The position numbers were made by a program, and so were the translations under genes. From the NCBI GenBank assembly GCA_037179515.1, contig JAXCGZ010005686.1:1-64000 (forward strand): DNA of 64,000 nt, given 5' to 3'. This document shows, one piece after another, positions 1 to 16,921 of the stretch. The notes under the pieces were generated by a model that did no database searches, had not been told where the DNA came from, and worked only from the letters and a program-made list of their open reading frames with translations. Every line of letters starts with the position of its first letter. Position 1 is the first letter of the stretch. The stretch is from Halocaridina rubra. Its lineage: Eukaryota; Arthropoda; Malacostraca; Decapoda; Atyidae.

Positions 1-257
1 ATGTATTTCTGGAGACAAATCTGCCAGTATGTTTACTCCTAGATCTCTCTCATTTTCTGTCTCTTGAAGTTGTACTCCAGCCACCGAGTAGTCAAGCTTG
101 GGCCTTCTTGCACTTGTACCCATTCTCATTACCTTACATTTTGAGGTATTGAATTTCATTAGCCACTTTTCTGACCACTCATGCAGATTATTTAGATCCT
201 CCTGAAGTTCTCTACCATTGTTCTCGTTTTTTACTTTCTTCACAATCTTTGCATCAT

Positions 258-304
<47 letters not shown>

Positions 305-2082
305 TTACCTAATTGATTACCTAATTGTGTTTACGGGAAAGAGCCCAAAGCTCGTATCTTCCCGTCTCCTGATCGCTTCCATTTTAGACTTAGTGATACT
401 TATCGTACCTGTCCTTAAAACTATGGATTGAGATAGCATTAACTACCTCCTCGCTTAGCCAATTCCAATTATCAACTACTCTTACACTGAAAAAGTATTT
501 CCTTACATCCTGCAAACAAGTTTTCTTACGAAGCTTCAAACTATGACCTCTAGTTCTAGAGCCAGCCATATCGAAATATCGATCCCTATCCACTCTATCA
601 TAACCATGAAGGAATTTAAAGACTGTCACCATATCCCCCCTTACTCTTCTAGCTTCGAGTGATGGCAAGTCTAATTCCCTCAGCCTCTCATCATAACCGA
701 GATTGCGTATTTCTGGCACCAGTTTCGTGGCATGTCTTTGAACTTTTTCAAGCTTAGCTATGTGCTTTTTCAAGTGCGGATTCCAAAAGGGGGCTGCATA
801 TTCGAGTTTTGGCCTCACATAGGTTACATAAATATTTCTGAACATTTCCTTGTCCATGTGCCTGAAGGCTACCCTTACATTTGATAAGAATGCATATGCT
901 GCCCTTACTACGCCATTTATATGTATTTCTGGAGACAAATCTGCCAGTATGTTTACTCCTAGATCTCTCTCATTTTCTGTCTCTTGAAGTTGTACTCCAG
1001 CCACCGAGTAGTCAAGCTTGGGCCTTCTTGCACTTGTACCCATTCTCATTACCTTACATTTTGAGGTATTGAATTTCATTAGCCACTTTTCTGACCACTC
1101 ATACAGATTATTTAGATCCTCCTGAAGTTCTCTACCATTGTTCTCGTTTTTTACTTTCTTCACAATCTTTGCATCATCATGTGTGTGTGTGTGTGTGTGT
1201 GTGTGTGATTACCTAATTGATTACCTAATTGTGTTTACGGGAAAGAGCCCAAAGCTCGTATCTTCCCGTCTCCTGATCGGTTCCATTTTTAGACTTAGTG
1301 ATACTTATCGTACCTGTCCTTAAAACTATGGATTGAGATAGCATTAACTACCTCCTCGCTTAGCCAATTCCAATTATCAACTACTCTTACACTGAAAAAG
1401 TATTTCCTTACATCCTGCAAACAAGTTTTCTTACGAAGCTTCAAACTATGACCTCTAGTTCTAGAGCCCGCCATATCGAAATATCGATCCCTATCCACTC
1501 TATCATAACCATGAAGGAATTTAAAGACTGTCACCATATCCCCCCTTACTCTTCTAGCTTCGAGTGATGGCAAGTCTAATTCCCTCAGCCTCTCATCATA
1601 ACCGAGATTGCGTATTTCTGGCACCAGTTTCGTGGCATGTCTTTGAACTTTTTCAAGCTTAGCTATGTGCTTTTTCAAGTGCGGATTCCAAAAGGGGGCT
1701 GCATATTCGAGTTTTGGCCTCACATAGGTTACATAAATATTTCTGAACATTTCCTTGTCCATGTGCCTGAAGGCTACCCTTACATTTGATAAGAATGCAT
1801 ATGCTGCCCTTACTACGCCATTTATATGTATTTCTGGAGACAAATCTGCCAGTATGTTTACTCCTAGATCTCTCTCATTTTCTGTCTCTTGAAGTTGTAC
1901 TCCAGCCACCGAGTAGTCAAGCTTGGGCCTTCTTGCACTTGTACCCATTCTCATTACCTTACATTTTGAGGTATTGAATTTCATTAGCCACTTTTCTGAC
2001 CACTCATGCAGATTATTTAGATCCTCCTGAAGTTCTCTACCATTGTTCTCGTTTTTTACTTTCTTCACAATCTTTGCATCAT

Positions 2083-2119
<37 letters not shown>

Positions 2120-2992
2120 TTACCTAATTGATTACCTAATTGTGTTTACGGGAAAGAGCCCAAAGCTCGTATCTTCCCGTCTCCTGATCGCTTCCATTTT
2201 AGACTTAGTGATACTTATCGTACCTGTCCTTAAAACTATGGATTGAGATAGCATTAACTACCTCCTCGCTTAGCCAATTCCAATTATCAACTACTCTTAC
2301 ACTGAAAAAGTATTTCCTTACATCCTGCAAACAAGTTTTCTTACGAAGCTTCAAACTATGACCTCTAGTTCTAGAGCCAGCCATATCGAAATATCGATCC
2401 CTATCCACTCTATCATAACCATGAAGGAATTTAAAGACTGTCACCATATCCCCCCTTACTCTTCTAGCTTCGAGTGATGGCAAGTCTAATTCCCTCAGCC
2501 TCTCATCATAACCGAGATTGCGTATTTCTGGCACCAGTTTCGTGGCATGTCTTTGAACTTTTTCAAGCTTAGCTATGTGCTTTTTCAAGTGCGGATTCCA
2601 AAAGGGGGCTGCATATTCGAGTTTTGGCCTCACATAGGTTACATAAATATTTCTGAACATTTCCTTGTCCATGTGCCTGAAGGCTACCCTTACATTTGAT
2701 AAGAATGCATATGCTGCCCTTACTACGCCATTTATATGTATTTCTGGAGACAAATCTGCCAGTATGTTTACTCCTAGATCTCTCTCATTTTCTGTCTCTT
2801 GAAGTTGTACTCCAGCCACCGAGTAGTCAAGCTTGGGCCTTCTTGCACTTGTACCCATTCTCATTACCTTACATTTTGAGGTATTGAATTTCATTAGCCA
2901 CTTTTCTGACCACTCATGCAGATTATTTAGATCCTCCTGAAGTTCTCTACCATTGTTCTCGTTTTTTACTTTCTTCACAATCTTTGCATCAT

Positions 2993-3025
<33 letters not shown>

Positions 3026-3898
3026 TTACCTAATTGATTACCTAATTGTGTTTACGGGAAAGAGCCCAAAGCTCGTATCTTCCCGTCTCCTGATCGCTTC
3101 CATTTTAGACTTAGTGATACTTATCGTACCTGTCCTTAAAACTATGGATTGAGATAGCATTAACTACCTCCTCGCTTAGCCAATTCCAATTATCAACTAC
3201 TCTTACACTGAAAAAGTATTTCCTTACATCCTGCAAACAAGTTTTCTTACGAAGCTTCAAACTATGACCTCTAGTTCTAGAGCCAGCCATATCGAAATAT
3301 CGATCCCTATCCACTCTATCATAACCATGAAGGAATTTAAAGACTGTCACCATATCCCCCCTTACTCTTCTAGCTTCGAGTGATGGCAAGTCTAATTCCC
3401 TCAGCCTCTCATCATAACCGAGATTGCGTATTTCTGGCACCAGTTTCGTGGCATGTCTTTGAACTTTTTCAAGCTTATCTATGTGCTTTTTCAAGTGCGG
3501 ATTCCAAAAGGGGGCTGCATATTCGAGTTTTGGCCTCACATAGGTTACATAAATATTTCTGAACATTTCCTTGTCCATGTGCCTGAAGGCTACCCTTACA
3601 TTTGATAAGAATGCATATGCTGCCCTTACTACGCCATTTATATGTATTTCTGGAGACAAATCTGCCAGTATGTTTACTCCTAGATCTCTCTCATTTTCTG
3701 TCTCTTGAAGTTGTACTCCAGCCACCGAGTAGTCAAGCTTGGGCCTTCTTGCACTTGTACCCATTCTCATTACCTTACATTTTGAGGTATTGAATTTCAT
3801 TAGCCACTTTTCTGACCACTCATGCAGATTATTTAGATCCTCCTGAAGTTCTCTACCATTGTTCTCGTTTTTTACTTTCTTCACAATCTTTGCATCAT

Positions 3899-3935
<37 letters not shown>

Positions 3936-4808
3936 TTACCTAATTGATTACCTAATTGTGTTTACGGGAAAGAGCCCAAAGCTCGTATCTTCCCGTCTCC
4001 TGATCGCTTCCATTTTAGACTTAGTGATACTTATCGTACCTGTCCTTAAAACTATGGATTGAGATAGCATTAACTACCTCCTCGCTTAGCCAATTCCAAT
4101 TATCAACTACTCTTACACTGAAAAAGTATTTCCTTACATCCTGCAAACAAGTTTTCTTACGAAGCTTCAAACTATGACCTCTAGTTCTAGAGCCAGCCAT
4201 ATCGAAATATCGATCCCTATCCACTCTATCATAACCATGAAGGAATTTAAAGACTGTCACCATATCCCCCCTTACTCTTCTAGCTTCGAGTGATGGCAAG
4301 TCTAATTCCCTCAGCCTCTCATCATAACCGAGATTGCGTATTTCTGGCACCAGTTTCGTGGCATGTCTTTGAACTTTTTCAAGCTTAGCTATGTGCTTTT
4401 TCAAGTGCGGATTCCAAAAGGGGGCTGCATATTCGAGTTTTGGCCTCACATAGGTTACATAAATATTTCTGAACATTTCCTTGTCCATGTGCCTGAAGGC
4501 TACCCTTACATTTGATAAGAATGCATATGCTGCCCTTACTACGCCATTTATATGTATTTCTGGAGACAAATCTGCCAGTATGTTTACTCCTAGATCTCTC
4601 TCATTTTCTGTCTCTTGAAGTTGTACTCCAGCCACCGAGTAGTCAAGCTTGGGCCTTCTTGCACTTGTACCCATTCTCATTACCTTACATTTTGAGGTAT
4701 TGAATTTCATTAGCCACTTTTCTGACCACTCATGCAGATTATTTAGATCCTCCTGAAGTTCTCTACCATTGTTCTCGTTTTTTACTTTCTTCACAATCTT
4801 TGCATCAT

Positions 4809-4841
<33 letters not shown>

Positions 4842-5714
4842 TTACCTAATTGATTACCTAATTGTGTTTACGGGAAAGAGCCCAAAGCTCGTATCTTCCC
4901 GTCTCCTGATCGCTTCCATTTTAGACTTAGTGATACTTATCGTACCTGTCCTTAAAACTATGGATTGAGATAGCATTAACTACCTCCTCGCTTAGCCAAT
5001 TCCAATTATCAACTACTCTTATACTGAAAAAGTATTTCCTTACATCCTGCAAACAAGTTTTCTTACGAAGCTTCAAACTATGACCTCTAGTTCTAGAGCC
5101 AGCCATATCGAAATATCGATCCCTATCCACTCTATCATAACCATGAAGGAATTTAAAGACTGTCACCATATCCCCCCTTACTCTTCTAGCTTCGAGTGAT
5201 GGCAAGTCTAATTCCCTCAGCCTCTCATCATAACCGAGATTGCGTATTTCTGGCACCAGTTTCGTGGCATGTCTTTGAACTTTTTCAAGCTTAGCTATGT
5301 GCTTTTTCAAGTGCGGATTCCAAAAGGGGGCTGCATATTCGAGTTTTGGCCTCACATAGGTTACATAAATATTTCTGAACATTTCCTTGTCCATGTGCCT
5401 GAAGGCTACCCTTACATTTGATAAGAATGCATATGCTGCCCTTACTACGCCATTTATATGTATTTCTGGAGACAAATCTGCCAGTATGTTTACTCCTAGA
5501 TCTCTCTCATTTTCTGTCTCTTGAAGTTGTACTCCAGCCACCGAGTAGTCAAGCTTGGGCCTTCTTGCACTTGTACCCATTCTCATTACCTTACATTTTG
5601 AGGTATTGAATTTCATTAGCCACTTTTCTGACCACTCATGCAGATTATTTAGATCCTCCTGAAGTTCTCTACCATTGTTCTCGTTTTTTACTTTCTTCAC
5701 AATCTTTGCATCAT

Positions 5715-5777
<63 letters not shown>

Positions 5778-6650
5778 TTACCTAATTGATTACCTAATTG
5801 TGTTTACGGGAAAGAGCCCAAAGCTCGTATCTTCCCGTCTCCTGATCGCTTCCATTTTAGACTTAGTGATACTTATCGTACCTGTCCTTAAAACTATGGA
5901 TTGAGATAGCATTAACTACCTCCTCGCTTAGCCAATTCCAATTATCAACTACTCTTACACTGAAAAAGTATTTCCTTACATCCTGCAAACAAGTTTTCTT
6001 ACGAAGCTTCAAACTATGACCTCTAGTTCTAGAGCCAGCCATATCGAAATATCGATCCCTATCCACTCTATCATAACCATGAAGGAATTTAAAGACTGTC
6101 ACCATATCCCCCCTTACTCTTCTAGCTTCGAGTGATGGCAAGTCTAATTCCCTCAGCCTCTCATCATAACCGAGATTGCGTATTTCTGGCACCAGTTTCG
6201 TGGCATGTCTTTGAACTTTTTCAAGCTTATCTATGTGCTTTTTCAAGTGCGGATTCCAAAAGGGGGCTGCATATTCGAGTTTTGGCCTCACATAGGTTAC
6301 ATAAATATTTCTGAACATTTCCTTGTCCATGTGCCTGAAGGCTACCCTTACATTTGATAAGAATGCATATGCTGCCCTTACTACGCCATTTATATGTATT
6401 TCTGGAGACAAATCTGCCAGTATGTTTACTCCTAGATCTCTCTCATTTTCTGTCTCTTGAAGTTGTACTCCAGCCACCGAGTAGTCAAGCTTGGGCCTTC
6501 TTGCACTTGTACCCATTCTCATTACCTTACATTTTGAGGTATTGAATTTCATTAGCCACTTTTCTGACCACTCATGCAGATTATTTAGATCCTCCTGAAG
6601 TTCTCTACCATTGTTCTCGTTTTTTACTTTCTTCACAATCTTTGCATCAT

Positions 6651-6689
<39 letters not shown>

Positions 6690-7562
6690 TTACCTAATTG
6701 ATTACCTAATTGTGTTTACGGGAAAGAGCCCAAAGCTCGTATCTTCCCGTCTCCTGATCGCTTCCATTTTAGACTTAGTGATACTTATCGTACCTGTCCT
6801 TAAAACTATGGATTGAGATAGCATTAACTACCTCCTCGCTTAGCCAATTCCAATTATCAACTACTCTTACACTGAAAAAGTATTTCCTTACATCCTGCAA
6901 ACAAGTTTTCTTACGAAGCTTCAAACTATGACCTCTAGTTCTAGAGCCAGCCATATCGAAATATCGATCCCTATCCACTCTATCATAACCATGAAGGAAT
7001 TTAAAGACTGTCACCATATCCCCCCTTACTCTTCTAGCTTCGAGTGATGGCAAGTCTAATTCCCTCAGCCTCTCATCATAACCGAGATTGCGTATTTCTG
7101 GCACCAGTTTCGTGGCATGTCTTTGAACTTTTTCAAGCTTAGCTATGTGCTTTTTCAAGTGCGGATTCCAAAAGGGGGCTGCATATTCGAGTTTTGGCCT
7201 CACATAGGTTACATAAATATTTCTGAACATTTCCTTGTCCATGTGCCTGAAGGCTACCCTTACATTTGATAAGAATGCATATGCTGCCCTTACTACGCCA
7301 TTTATATGTATTTCTGGAGACAAATCTGCCAGTATGTTTACTCCTAGATCTCTCTCATTTTCTGTCTCTTGAAGTTGTACTCCAGCCACCGAGTAGTCAA
7401 GCTTGGGCCTTCTTGCACTTGTACCCATTCTCATTACCTTACATTTTGAGGTATTGAATTTCATTAGCCACTTTTCTGACCACTCATGCAGATTATTTAG
7501 ATCCTCCTGAAGTTCTCTACCATTGTTCTCGTTTTTTACTTTCTTCACAATCTTTGCATCAT

Positions 7563-7601
<39 letters not shown>

Positions 7602-8474
7602 TTACCTAATTGATTACCTAATTGTGTTTACGGGAAAGAGCCCAAAGCTCGTATCTTCCCGTCTCCTGATCGCTTCCATTTTAGACTTAGTGATACTTAT
7701 CGTACCTGTCCTTAAAACTATGGATTGAGATAGCATTAACTACCTCCTCGCTTAGCCAATTCCAATTATCAACTACTCTTACACTGAAAAAGTATTTCCT
7801 TACATCCTGCAAACAAGTTTTCTTACGAAGCTTCAAACTATGACCTCTAGTTCTAGAGCCAGCCATATCGAAATATCGATCCCTATCCACTCTATCATAA
7901 CCATGAAGGAATTTAAAGACTGTCACCATATCCCCCCTTACTCTTCTAGCTTCGAGTGATGGCAAGTCTAATTCCCTCAGCCTCTCATCATAACCGAGAT
8001 TGCGTATTTCTGGCACCAGTTTCGTGGCATGTCTTTGAACTTTTTCAAGCTTATCTATGTGCTTTTTCAAGTGCGGATTCCAAAAGGGGGCTGCATATTC
8101 GAGTTTTGGCCTCACATAGGTTACATAAATATTTCTGAACATTTCCTTGTCCATGTGCCTGAAGGCTACCCTTACATTTGATAAGAATGCATATGCTGCC
8201 CTTACTACGCCATTTATATGTATTTCTGGAGACAAATCTGCCAGTATGTTTACTCCTAGATCTCTCTCATTTTCTGTCTCTTGAAGTTGTACTCCAGCCA
8301 CCGAGTAGTCAAGCTTGGGCCTTCTTGCACTTGTACCCATTCTCATTACCTTACATTTTGAGGTATTGAATTTCATTAGCCACTTTTCTGACCACTCATG
8401 CAGATTATTTAGATCCTCCTGAAGTTCTCTACCATTGTTCTCGTTTTTTACTTTCTTCACAATCTTTGCATCAT

Positions 8475-8523
<49 letters not shown>

Positions 8524-9396
8524 TTACCTAATTGATTACCTAATTGTGTTTACGGGAAAGAGCCCAAAGCTCGTATCTTCCCGTCTCCTGATCGGTTCCA
8601 TTTTAGACTTAGTGATACTTATCGTACCTGTCCTTTAAACTATGGATTGAGATAGCATTAACTACCTCCTCGCTTAGCCAATTCCAATTATCAACTACTC
8701 TTACACTGAAAAAGTATTTCCTTACATCCTGCAAACAAGTTTTCTTACGAAGCTTCAAACTATGACCTCTAGTTCTAGAGCCAGCCATATCGAAATATCG
8801 ATCCCTATCCACTCTATCATAACCATGAAGGAATTTAAAGACTGTCACCATATCCCCCCTTACTCTTCTAGCTTCGAGTGATGGCAAGTCTAATTCCCTC
8901 AGCCTCTCATCATAACCGAGATTGCGTATTTCTGGCACCAGTTTCGTGGCATGTCTTTGAACTTTTTCAAGCTTAGCTATGTGCTTTTTCAAGTGCGGAT
9001 TCCAAAAGGGGGCTGCATATTCGAGTTTTGGCCTCACATAGGTTACATAAATATTTCTGAACATTTCCTTGTCCATGTGCCTGAAGGCTACCCTTACATT
9101 TGATAAGAATGCATATGCTGCCCTTACTACGCCATTTATATGTATTTCTGGAGACAAATCTGCCAGTATGTTTACTCCTAGATCTCTCTCATTTTCTGTC
9201 TCTTGAAGTTGTACTCCAGCCACCGAGTAGTCAAGCTTGGGCCTTCTTGCACTTGTACCCATTCTCATTACCTTACATTTTGAGGTATTGAATTTCATTA
9301 GCCACTTTTCTGACCACTCATGCAGATTATTTAGATCCTCCTGAAGTTCTCTACCATTGTTCTCGTTTTTTACTTTCTTCACAATCTTTGCATCAT

Positions 9397-9457
<61 letters not shown>

Positions 9458-10330
9458 TTACCTAATTGATTACCTAATTGTGTTTACGGGAAAGAGCCCA
9501 AAGCTCGTATCTTCCCGTCTCCTGATCGCTTCCATTTTAGACTTAGTGATACTTATCGTACCTGTCCTTAAAACTATGGATTGAGATAGCATTAACTACC
9601 TCCTCGCTTAGCCAATTCCAATTATCAACTACTCTTACACTGAAAAAGTATTTCCTTACATCCTGCAAACAAGTTTTCTTACGAAGCTTCAAACTATGAC
9701 CTCTAGTTCTAGAGCCAGCCATATCGAAATATCGATCCCTATCCACTCTATCATAACCATGAAGGAATTTAAAGACTGTCACCATATCCCCCCTTACTCT
9801 TCTAGCTTCGAGTGATGGCAAGTCTAATTCCCTCAGCCTCTCATCATAACCGAGATTGCGTATTTCTGGCACCAGTTTCGTGGCATGTCTTTGAACTTTT
9901 TCAAGCTTATCTATGTGCTTTTTCAAGTGCGGATTCCAAAAGGGGGCTGCATATTCGAGTTTTGGCCTCACATAGGTTACATAAATATTTCTGAACATTT
10001 CCTTGTCCATGTGCCTGAAGGCTACCCTTACATTTGATAAGAATGCATATGCTGCCCTTACTACGCCATTTATATGTATTTCTGGAGACAAATCTGCCAG
10101 TATGTTTACTCCTAGATCTCTCTCATTTTCTGTCTCTTGAAGTTGTACTCCAGCCACCGAGTAGTCAAGCTTGGGCCTTCTTGCACTTGTACCCATTCTC
10201 ATTACCTTACATTTTGAGGTATTGAATTTCATTAGCCACTTTTCTGACCACTCATGCAGATTATTTAGATCCTCCTGAAGTTCTCTACCATTGTTCTCGT
10301 TTTTTACTTTCTTCACAATCTTTGCATCAT

Positions 10331-10379
<49 letters not shown>

Positions 10380-11252
10380 TTACCTAATTGATTACCTAAT
10401 TGTGTTTACGGGAAAGAGCCCAAAGCTCGTATCTTCCCGTCTCCTGATCGGTTCCATTTTAGACTTAGTGATACTTATCGTACCTGTCCTTAAAACTATG
10501 GATTGAGATAGCATTAACTACCTCCTCGCTTAGCCAATTCCAATTATCAACTACTCTTACACTGAAAAAGTATTTCCTTACATCCTGCAAACAAGTTTTC
10601 TTACGAAGCTTCAAACTATGACCTCTAGTTCTAGAGCCAGCCATATCGAAATATCGATCCCTATCCACTCTATCATAACCATGAAGGAATTTAAAGACTG
10701 TCACCATATCCCCCCTTACTCTTCTAGCTTCGAGTGATGGCAAGTCTAATTCCCTCAGCCTCTCATCATAACCGAGATTGCGTATTTCTGGCACCAGTTT
10801 CGTGGCATGTCTTTGAACTTTTTCAAGCTTAGCTATGTGCTTTTTCAAGTGCGGATTCCAAAAGGGGGCTGCATATTCGAGTTTTGGCCTCACATAGGTT
10901 ACATAAATATTTCTGAACATTTCCTTGTCCATGTGCCTGAAGGCTACCCTTACATTTGATAAGAATGCATATGCTGCCCTTACTACGCCATTTATATGTA
11001 TTTCTGGAGACAAATCTGCCAGTATGTTTACTCCTAGATCTCTCTCATTTTCTGTCTCTTGAAGTTGTACTCCAGCCACCGAGTAGTCAAGCTTGGGCCT
11101 TCTTGCACTTGTACCCATTCTCATTACCTTACATTTTGAGGTATTGAATTTCATTAGCCACTTTTCTGACCACTCATGCAGATTATTTAGATCCTCCTGA
11201 AGTTCTCTACCATTGTTCTCGTTTTTTACTTTCTTCACAATCTTTGCATCAT

Positions 11253-11319
<67 letters not shown>

Positions 11320-13123
11320 TTACCTAATTGATTACCTAATTGTGTTTACGGGAAAGAGCCCAAAGCTCGTATCTTCCCGTCTCCTGATCGCTTCCATTTT
11401 AGACTTAGTGATACTTATCGTACCTGTCCTTAAAACTATGGATTGAGATAGCATTAACTACCTCCTCGCTTAGCCAATTCCAATTATCAACTACTCTTAC
11501 ACTGAAAAAGTATTTCCTTACATCCTGCAAACAAGTTTTCTTACGAAGCTTCAAACTATGACCTCTAGTTCTAGAGCCAGCCATATCGAAATATCGATCC
11601 CTATCCACTCTATCATAACCATGAAGGAATTTAAAGACTGTCACCATATCCCCCCTTACTCTTCTAGCTTCGAGTGATGGCAAGTCTAATTCCCTCAGCC
11701 TCTCATCATAACCGAGATTGCGTATTTCTGGCACCAGTTTCGTGGCATGTCTTTGAACTTTTTCAAGCTTAGCTATGTGCTTTTTCAAGTGCGGATTCCA
11801 AAAGGGGGCTGCATATTCGAGTTTTGGCCTCACATAGGTTACATAAATATTTCTGAACATTTCCTTGTCCATGTGCCTGAAGGCTACCCTTACATTTGAT
11901 AAGAATGCATATGCTGCCCTTACTACGCCATTTATATGTATTTCTGGAGACAAATCTGCCAGTATGTTTACTCCTAGATCTCTCTCATTTTCTGTCTCTT
12001 GAAGTTGTACTCCAGCCACCGAGTAGTCAAGCTTGGGCCTTCTTGCACTTGCACCCATTCTCATTACCTTACATTTTGAGGTATTGAATTTCATTAGCCA
12101 CTTTTCTGACCACTCATACAGATTATTTAGATCCTCCTGAAGTTCTCTACCATTGTTCTCGTTTTTTACTTTCTTCACAATCTTTGCATCATCATGTGTG
12201 TGTGTGTGTGTGTGTGTGTGATTACCTAATTGATTACCTAATTGTGTTTACGGGAAAGAGCCCAAAGCTCGTATCTTCCCGTCTCCTGATCGGTTCCATT
12301 TTTAGACTTAGTGATACTTATCGTACCTGTCCTTAAAACTATGGATTGAGATAGCATTAACTACCTCCTCGCTTAGCCAATTCCAATTATCAACTACTCT
12401 TACACTGAAAAAGTATTTCCTTACATCCTGCAAACAAGTTTTCTTACGAAGCTTCAAACTATGACCTCTAGTTCTAGAGCCCGCCATATCGAAATATCGA
12501 TCCCTATCCACTCTATCATAACCATGAAGGAATTTAAAGACTGTCACCATATCCCCCCTTACTCTTCTAGCTTCGAGTGATGGCAAGTCTAATTCCCTCA
12601 GCCTCTCATCATAACCGAGATTGCGTATTTCTGGCACCAGTTTCGTGGCATGTCTTTGAACTTTTTCAAGCTTAGCTATGTGCTTTTTCAAGTGCGGATT
12701 CCAAAAGGGGGCTGCATATTCGAGTTTTGGCCTCACATAGGTTACATAAATATTTCTGAACATTTCCTTGTCCATGTGCCTGAAGGCTACCCTTACATTT
12801 GATAAGAATGCATATGCTGCCCTTACTACGCCATTTATATGTATTTCTGGAGACAAATCTGCCAGTATGTTTACTCCTAGATCTCTCTCATTTTCTGTCT
12901 CTTGAAGTTGTACTCCAGCCACCGAGTAGTCAAGCTTGGGCCTTCTTGCACTTGCACCCATTCTCATTACCTTACATTTTGAGGTATTGAATTTCATTAG
13001 CCACTTTTCTGACCACTCATACAGATTATTTAGATCCTCCTGAAGTTCTCTACCATTGTTCTCGTTTTTTACTTTCTTCACAATCTTTGCATCATCATGT
13101 GTGTGTGTGTGTGTGTGTGTGTG
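1..13123 (-). repeat. LINE-derived macrosatellite: ~0.91 kb units of truncated CR1-like LINE plus (CA)n
   Basis: On the minus strand each unit starts in (CA)n, enters the LINE at the GATGATGCAAAG that encodes the RT catalytic ADD residues, runs through 257 open codons of RT thumb and C-terminal domain to a stop after YDKYH, then a short 3' UTR, two copies of AATTAGGTAATC and the next (CA)n. The 257-codon frames lie at 390-1163, 1295-2068, 2205-2978, 3111-3884, 4021-4794, 4927-5700, 5863-6636, 6775-7548, 7687-8460, 8609-9382, 9543-10316, 10465-11238, 11405-12178 and 12308-13081. Bases 1-257 are the end of a further unit cut by the window edge. Periods are about 903-940 bp and vary mainly with (CA)n length (26-64 bp). 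The 5' breakpoint is identical in every unit, so the array came from amplification of one truncated copy. The proteins differ at only a few residues. No unit could make an active reverse transcriptase, since the fingers and palm are missing. Confidence 0.95.
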
Positions 13124-15059
<1,936 letters not shown>

Positions 15060-15212
15060 GTAAATATCGATACCAAGGACACAATGAAGAAAAAAGGGCT
15101 GAGATTATCAATTATATTTTTATTAAAAATAATGAGGTTGCAACAGCGCATTCGATCACCATTTGTGATCATATTTGCATCCTATTAGGGAAAGTACATA
15201 CTTCTTTACCTA

Positions 15213-15360
<148 letters not shown>

Positions 15361-15630
15361 CTACAAAAGCAAACCAAAGGGAGCAAGGATATAGAATAAC
15401 TAGCACAGTACAATTAATAGATATAGAAAGAGTTAAAACGAAGCAGGATATTGCTCAACTATTGTTGAAGACATATCTGGAGACGAAACCTATACCTCAA
15501 TGAAAGAAGCGCTCTCTACACACTCTTTAACATAGATATCTATCTGGAAAAATGCGTTTTGAATCCTTATGTAGTTATCTAATTTCCACTCTGATATGAA
15601 ATATATGTATGTATGTATACACACACACAT

Positions 15631-15797
<167 letters not shown>

Positions 15798-15918
15798 CAT
15801 GAGGAAATGTGCTCTTTCACCTCAACAAGCGATTTCTCTATTCATATTTCAAAGGAGATATCTAAAGCATTGTGTCCTGGGCCTTGAGTATATATATACG
15901 TTCTTCTGATCTTATGCC

Positions 15919-16295
<377 letters not shown>

Positions 16296-16509
16296 ACTGG
16301 AAATAGGAGAGTATAAATTGGAACAGCATATATTTTTGCATATTACATCTTCAGGCTGTACTATAAGTGAGAGGGATAAAGTGGAGGCATTCCATTATAT
16401 GTCGAATACAGTGAATCATACTTATAAAATGGCTGTATTCCCTCTCGTAAGGGTTATAGCAGATCAAAGCACATGCGCGTTCTCCAGACGCCAATGCATC
16501 CCATTTAAG

Positions 16510-16713
16510 CCATCTTAGCTCCTTGGGGATAAAAGGTCGCCACATTCTCCTCCAACTACCAATACTAACTACTCTGCTTAGGTCATTCGTAGGGTAAGCA
16601 AGCAATGATCCTCTGCTGAGATGCTCAACAGCTTTAGCTGGTTTACCCCCACCGCTCCATCTCATGGTGACTCCCTCTACCCCACCTGTCCCAGGTTACA
16701 GAACTGAACAGAA
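16510..16713 (+). repeat. Dispersed repeat family B, copy 1
   Basis: This begins with CATCTTAGCTCCTTGGGGAT and contains TAGCTGGTTTACCCCCAC and ATCTCATGGTGACTCCC. It aligns by eye along its length with 27123-27275 (same strand) and with the reverse complement of 48720-48900. I see no coding capacity and no tRNA-like promoter. It could be a SINE, or the 3' end of a LINE not otherwise present here. Confidence 0.6.
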
Positions 16714-16735
16714 GTCCACTATTTACACTTTTTCT

Positions 16736-16921
16736 CCGCGCATTCGTAACACTCGCATTCACCCTAACCCGCTTCATTGACATGCCAAGTGTCATCAATG
16801 CACTTTTTACCCCATCCATCCATCTCTTTCTATGTCCTCCTCTCAGCCATTAACCACGTACCTCAGCTCTCCTCACTCTCTTTATTAGTTGTTCTTCATT
16901 CATTCCTTGCAGATGTCCAAG
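16736..16921 (-). pseudogene. Remnant of LINE reverse transcriptase C-terminus
   Basis: Minus-strand translation gives a run ending in RKRWMDGVKSALMTLGMSM, preceded by EEQLIKRVRRAEVRG and one in-frame stop. This is the basic C-terminal tail pattern (..RRAEVRG..RKRWMDGVK..L) of many arthropod non-LTR reverse transcriptases. No catalytic part remains nearby. It is a decayed fragment of a family different from the LINE at the left edge. Confidence 0.55.

Noticed and set aside
249..11446. Plus-strand frames starting MFSFFTFF or MHHHV with Val-Cys runs, and 60-63 codon frames in every array unit
   Set aside because: They are antisense shadows of the LINE frame and read through (TG)n. Their repetition only reflects the repeated DNA.
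1..13123. Regular spacing suggesting a CRISPR-like or gene-family array
   Set aside because: Units are ~0.9 kb, carry LINE RT C-termini and (CA)n, and the genome is eukaryotic. It is a retroelement-derived satellite, not a functional gene family.
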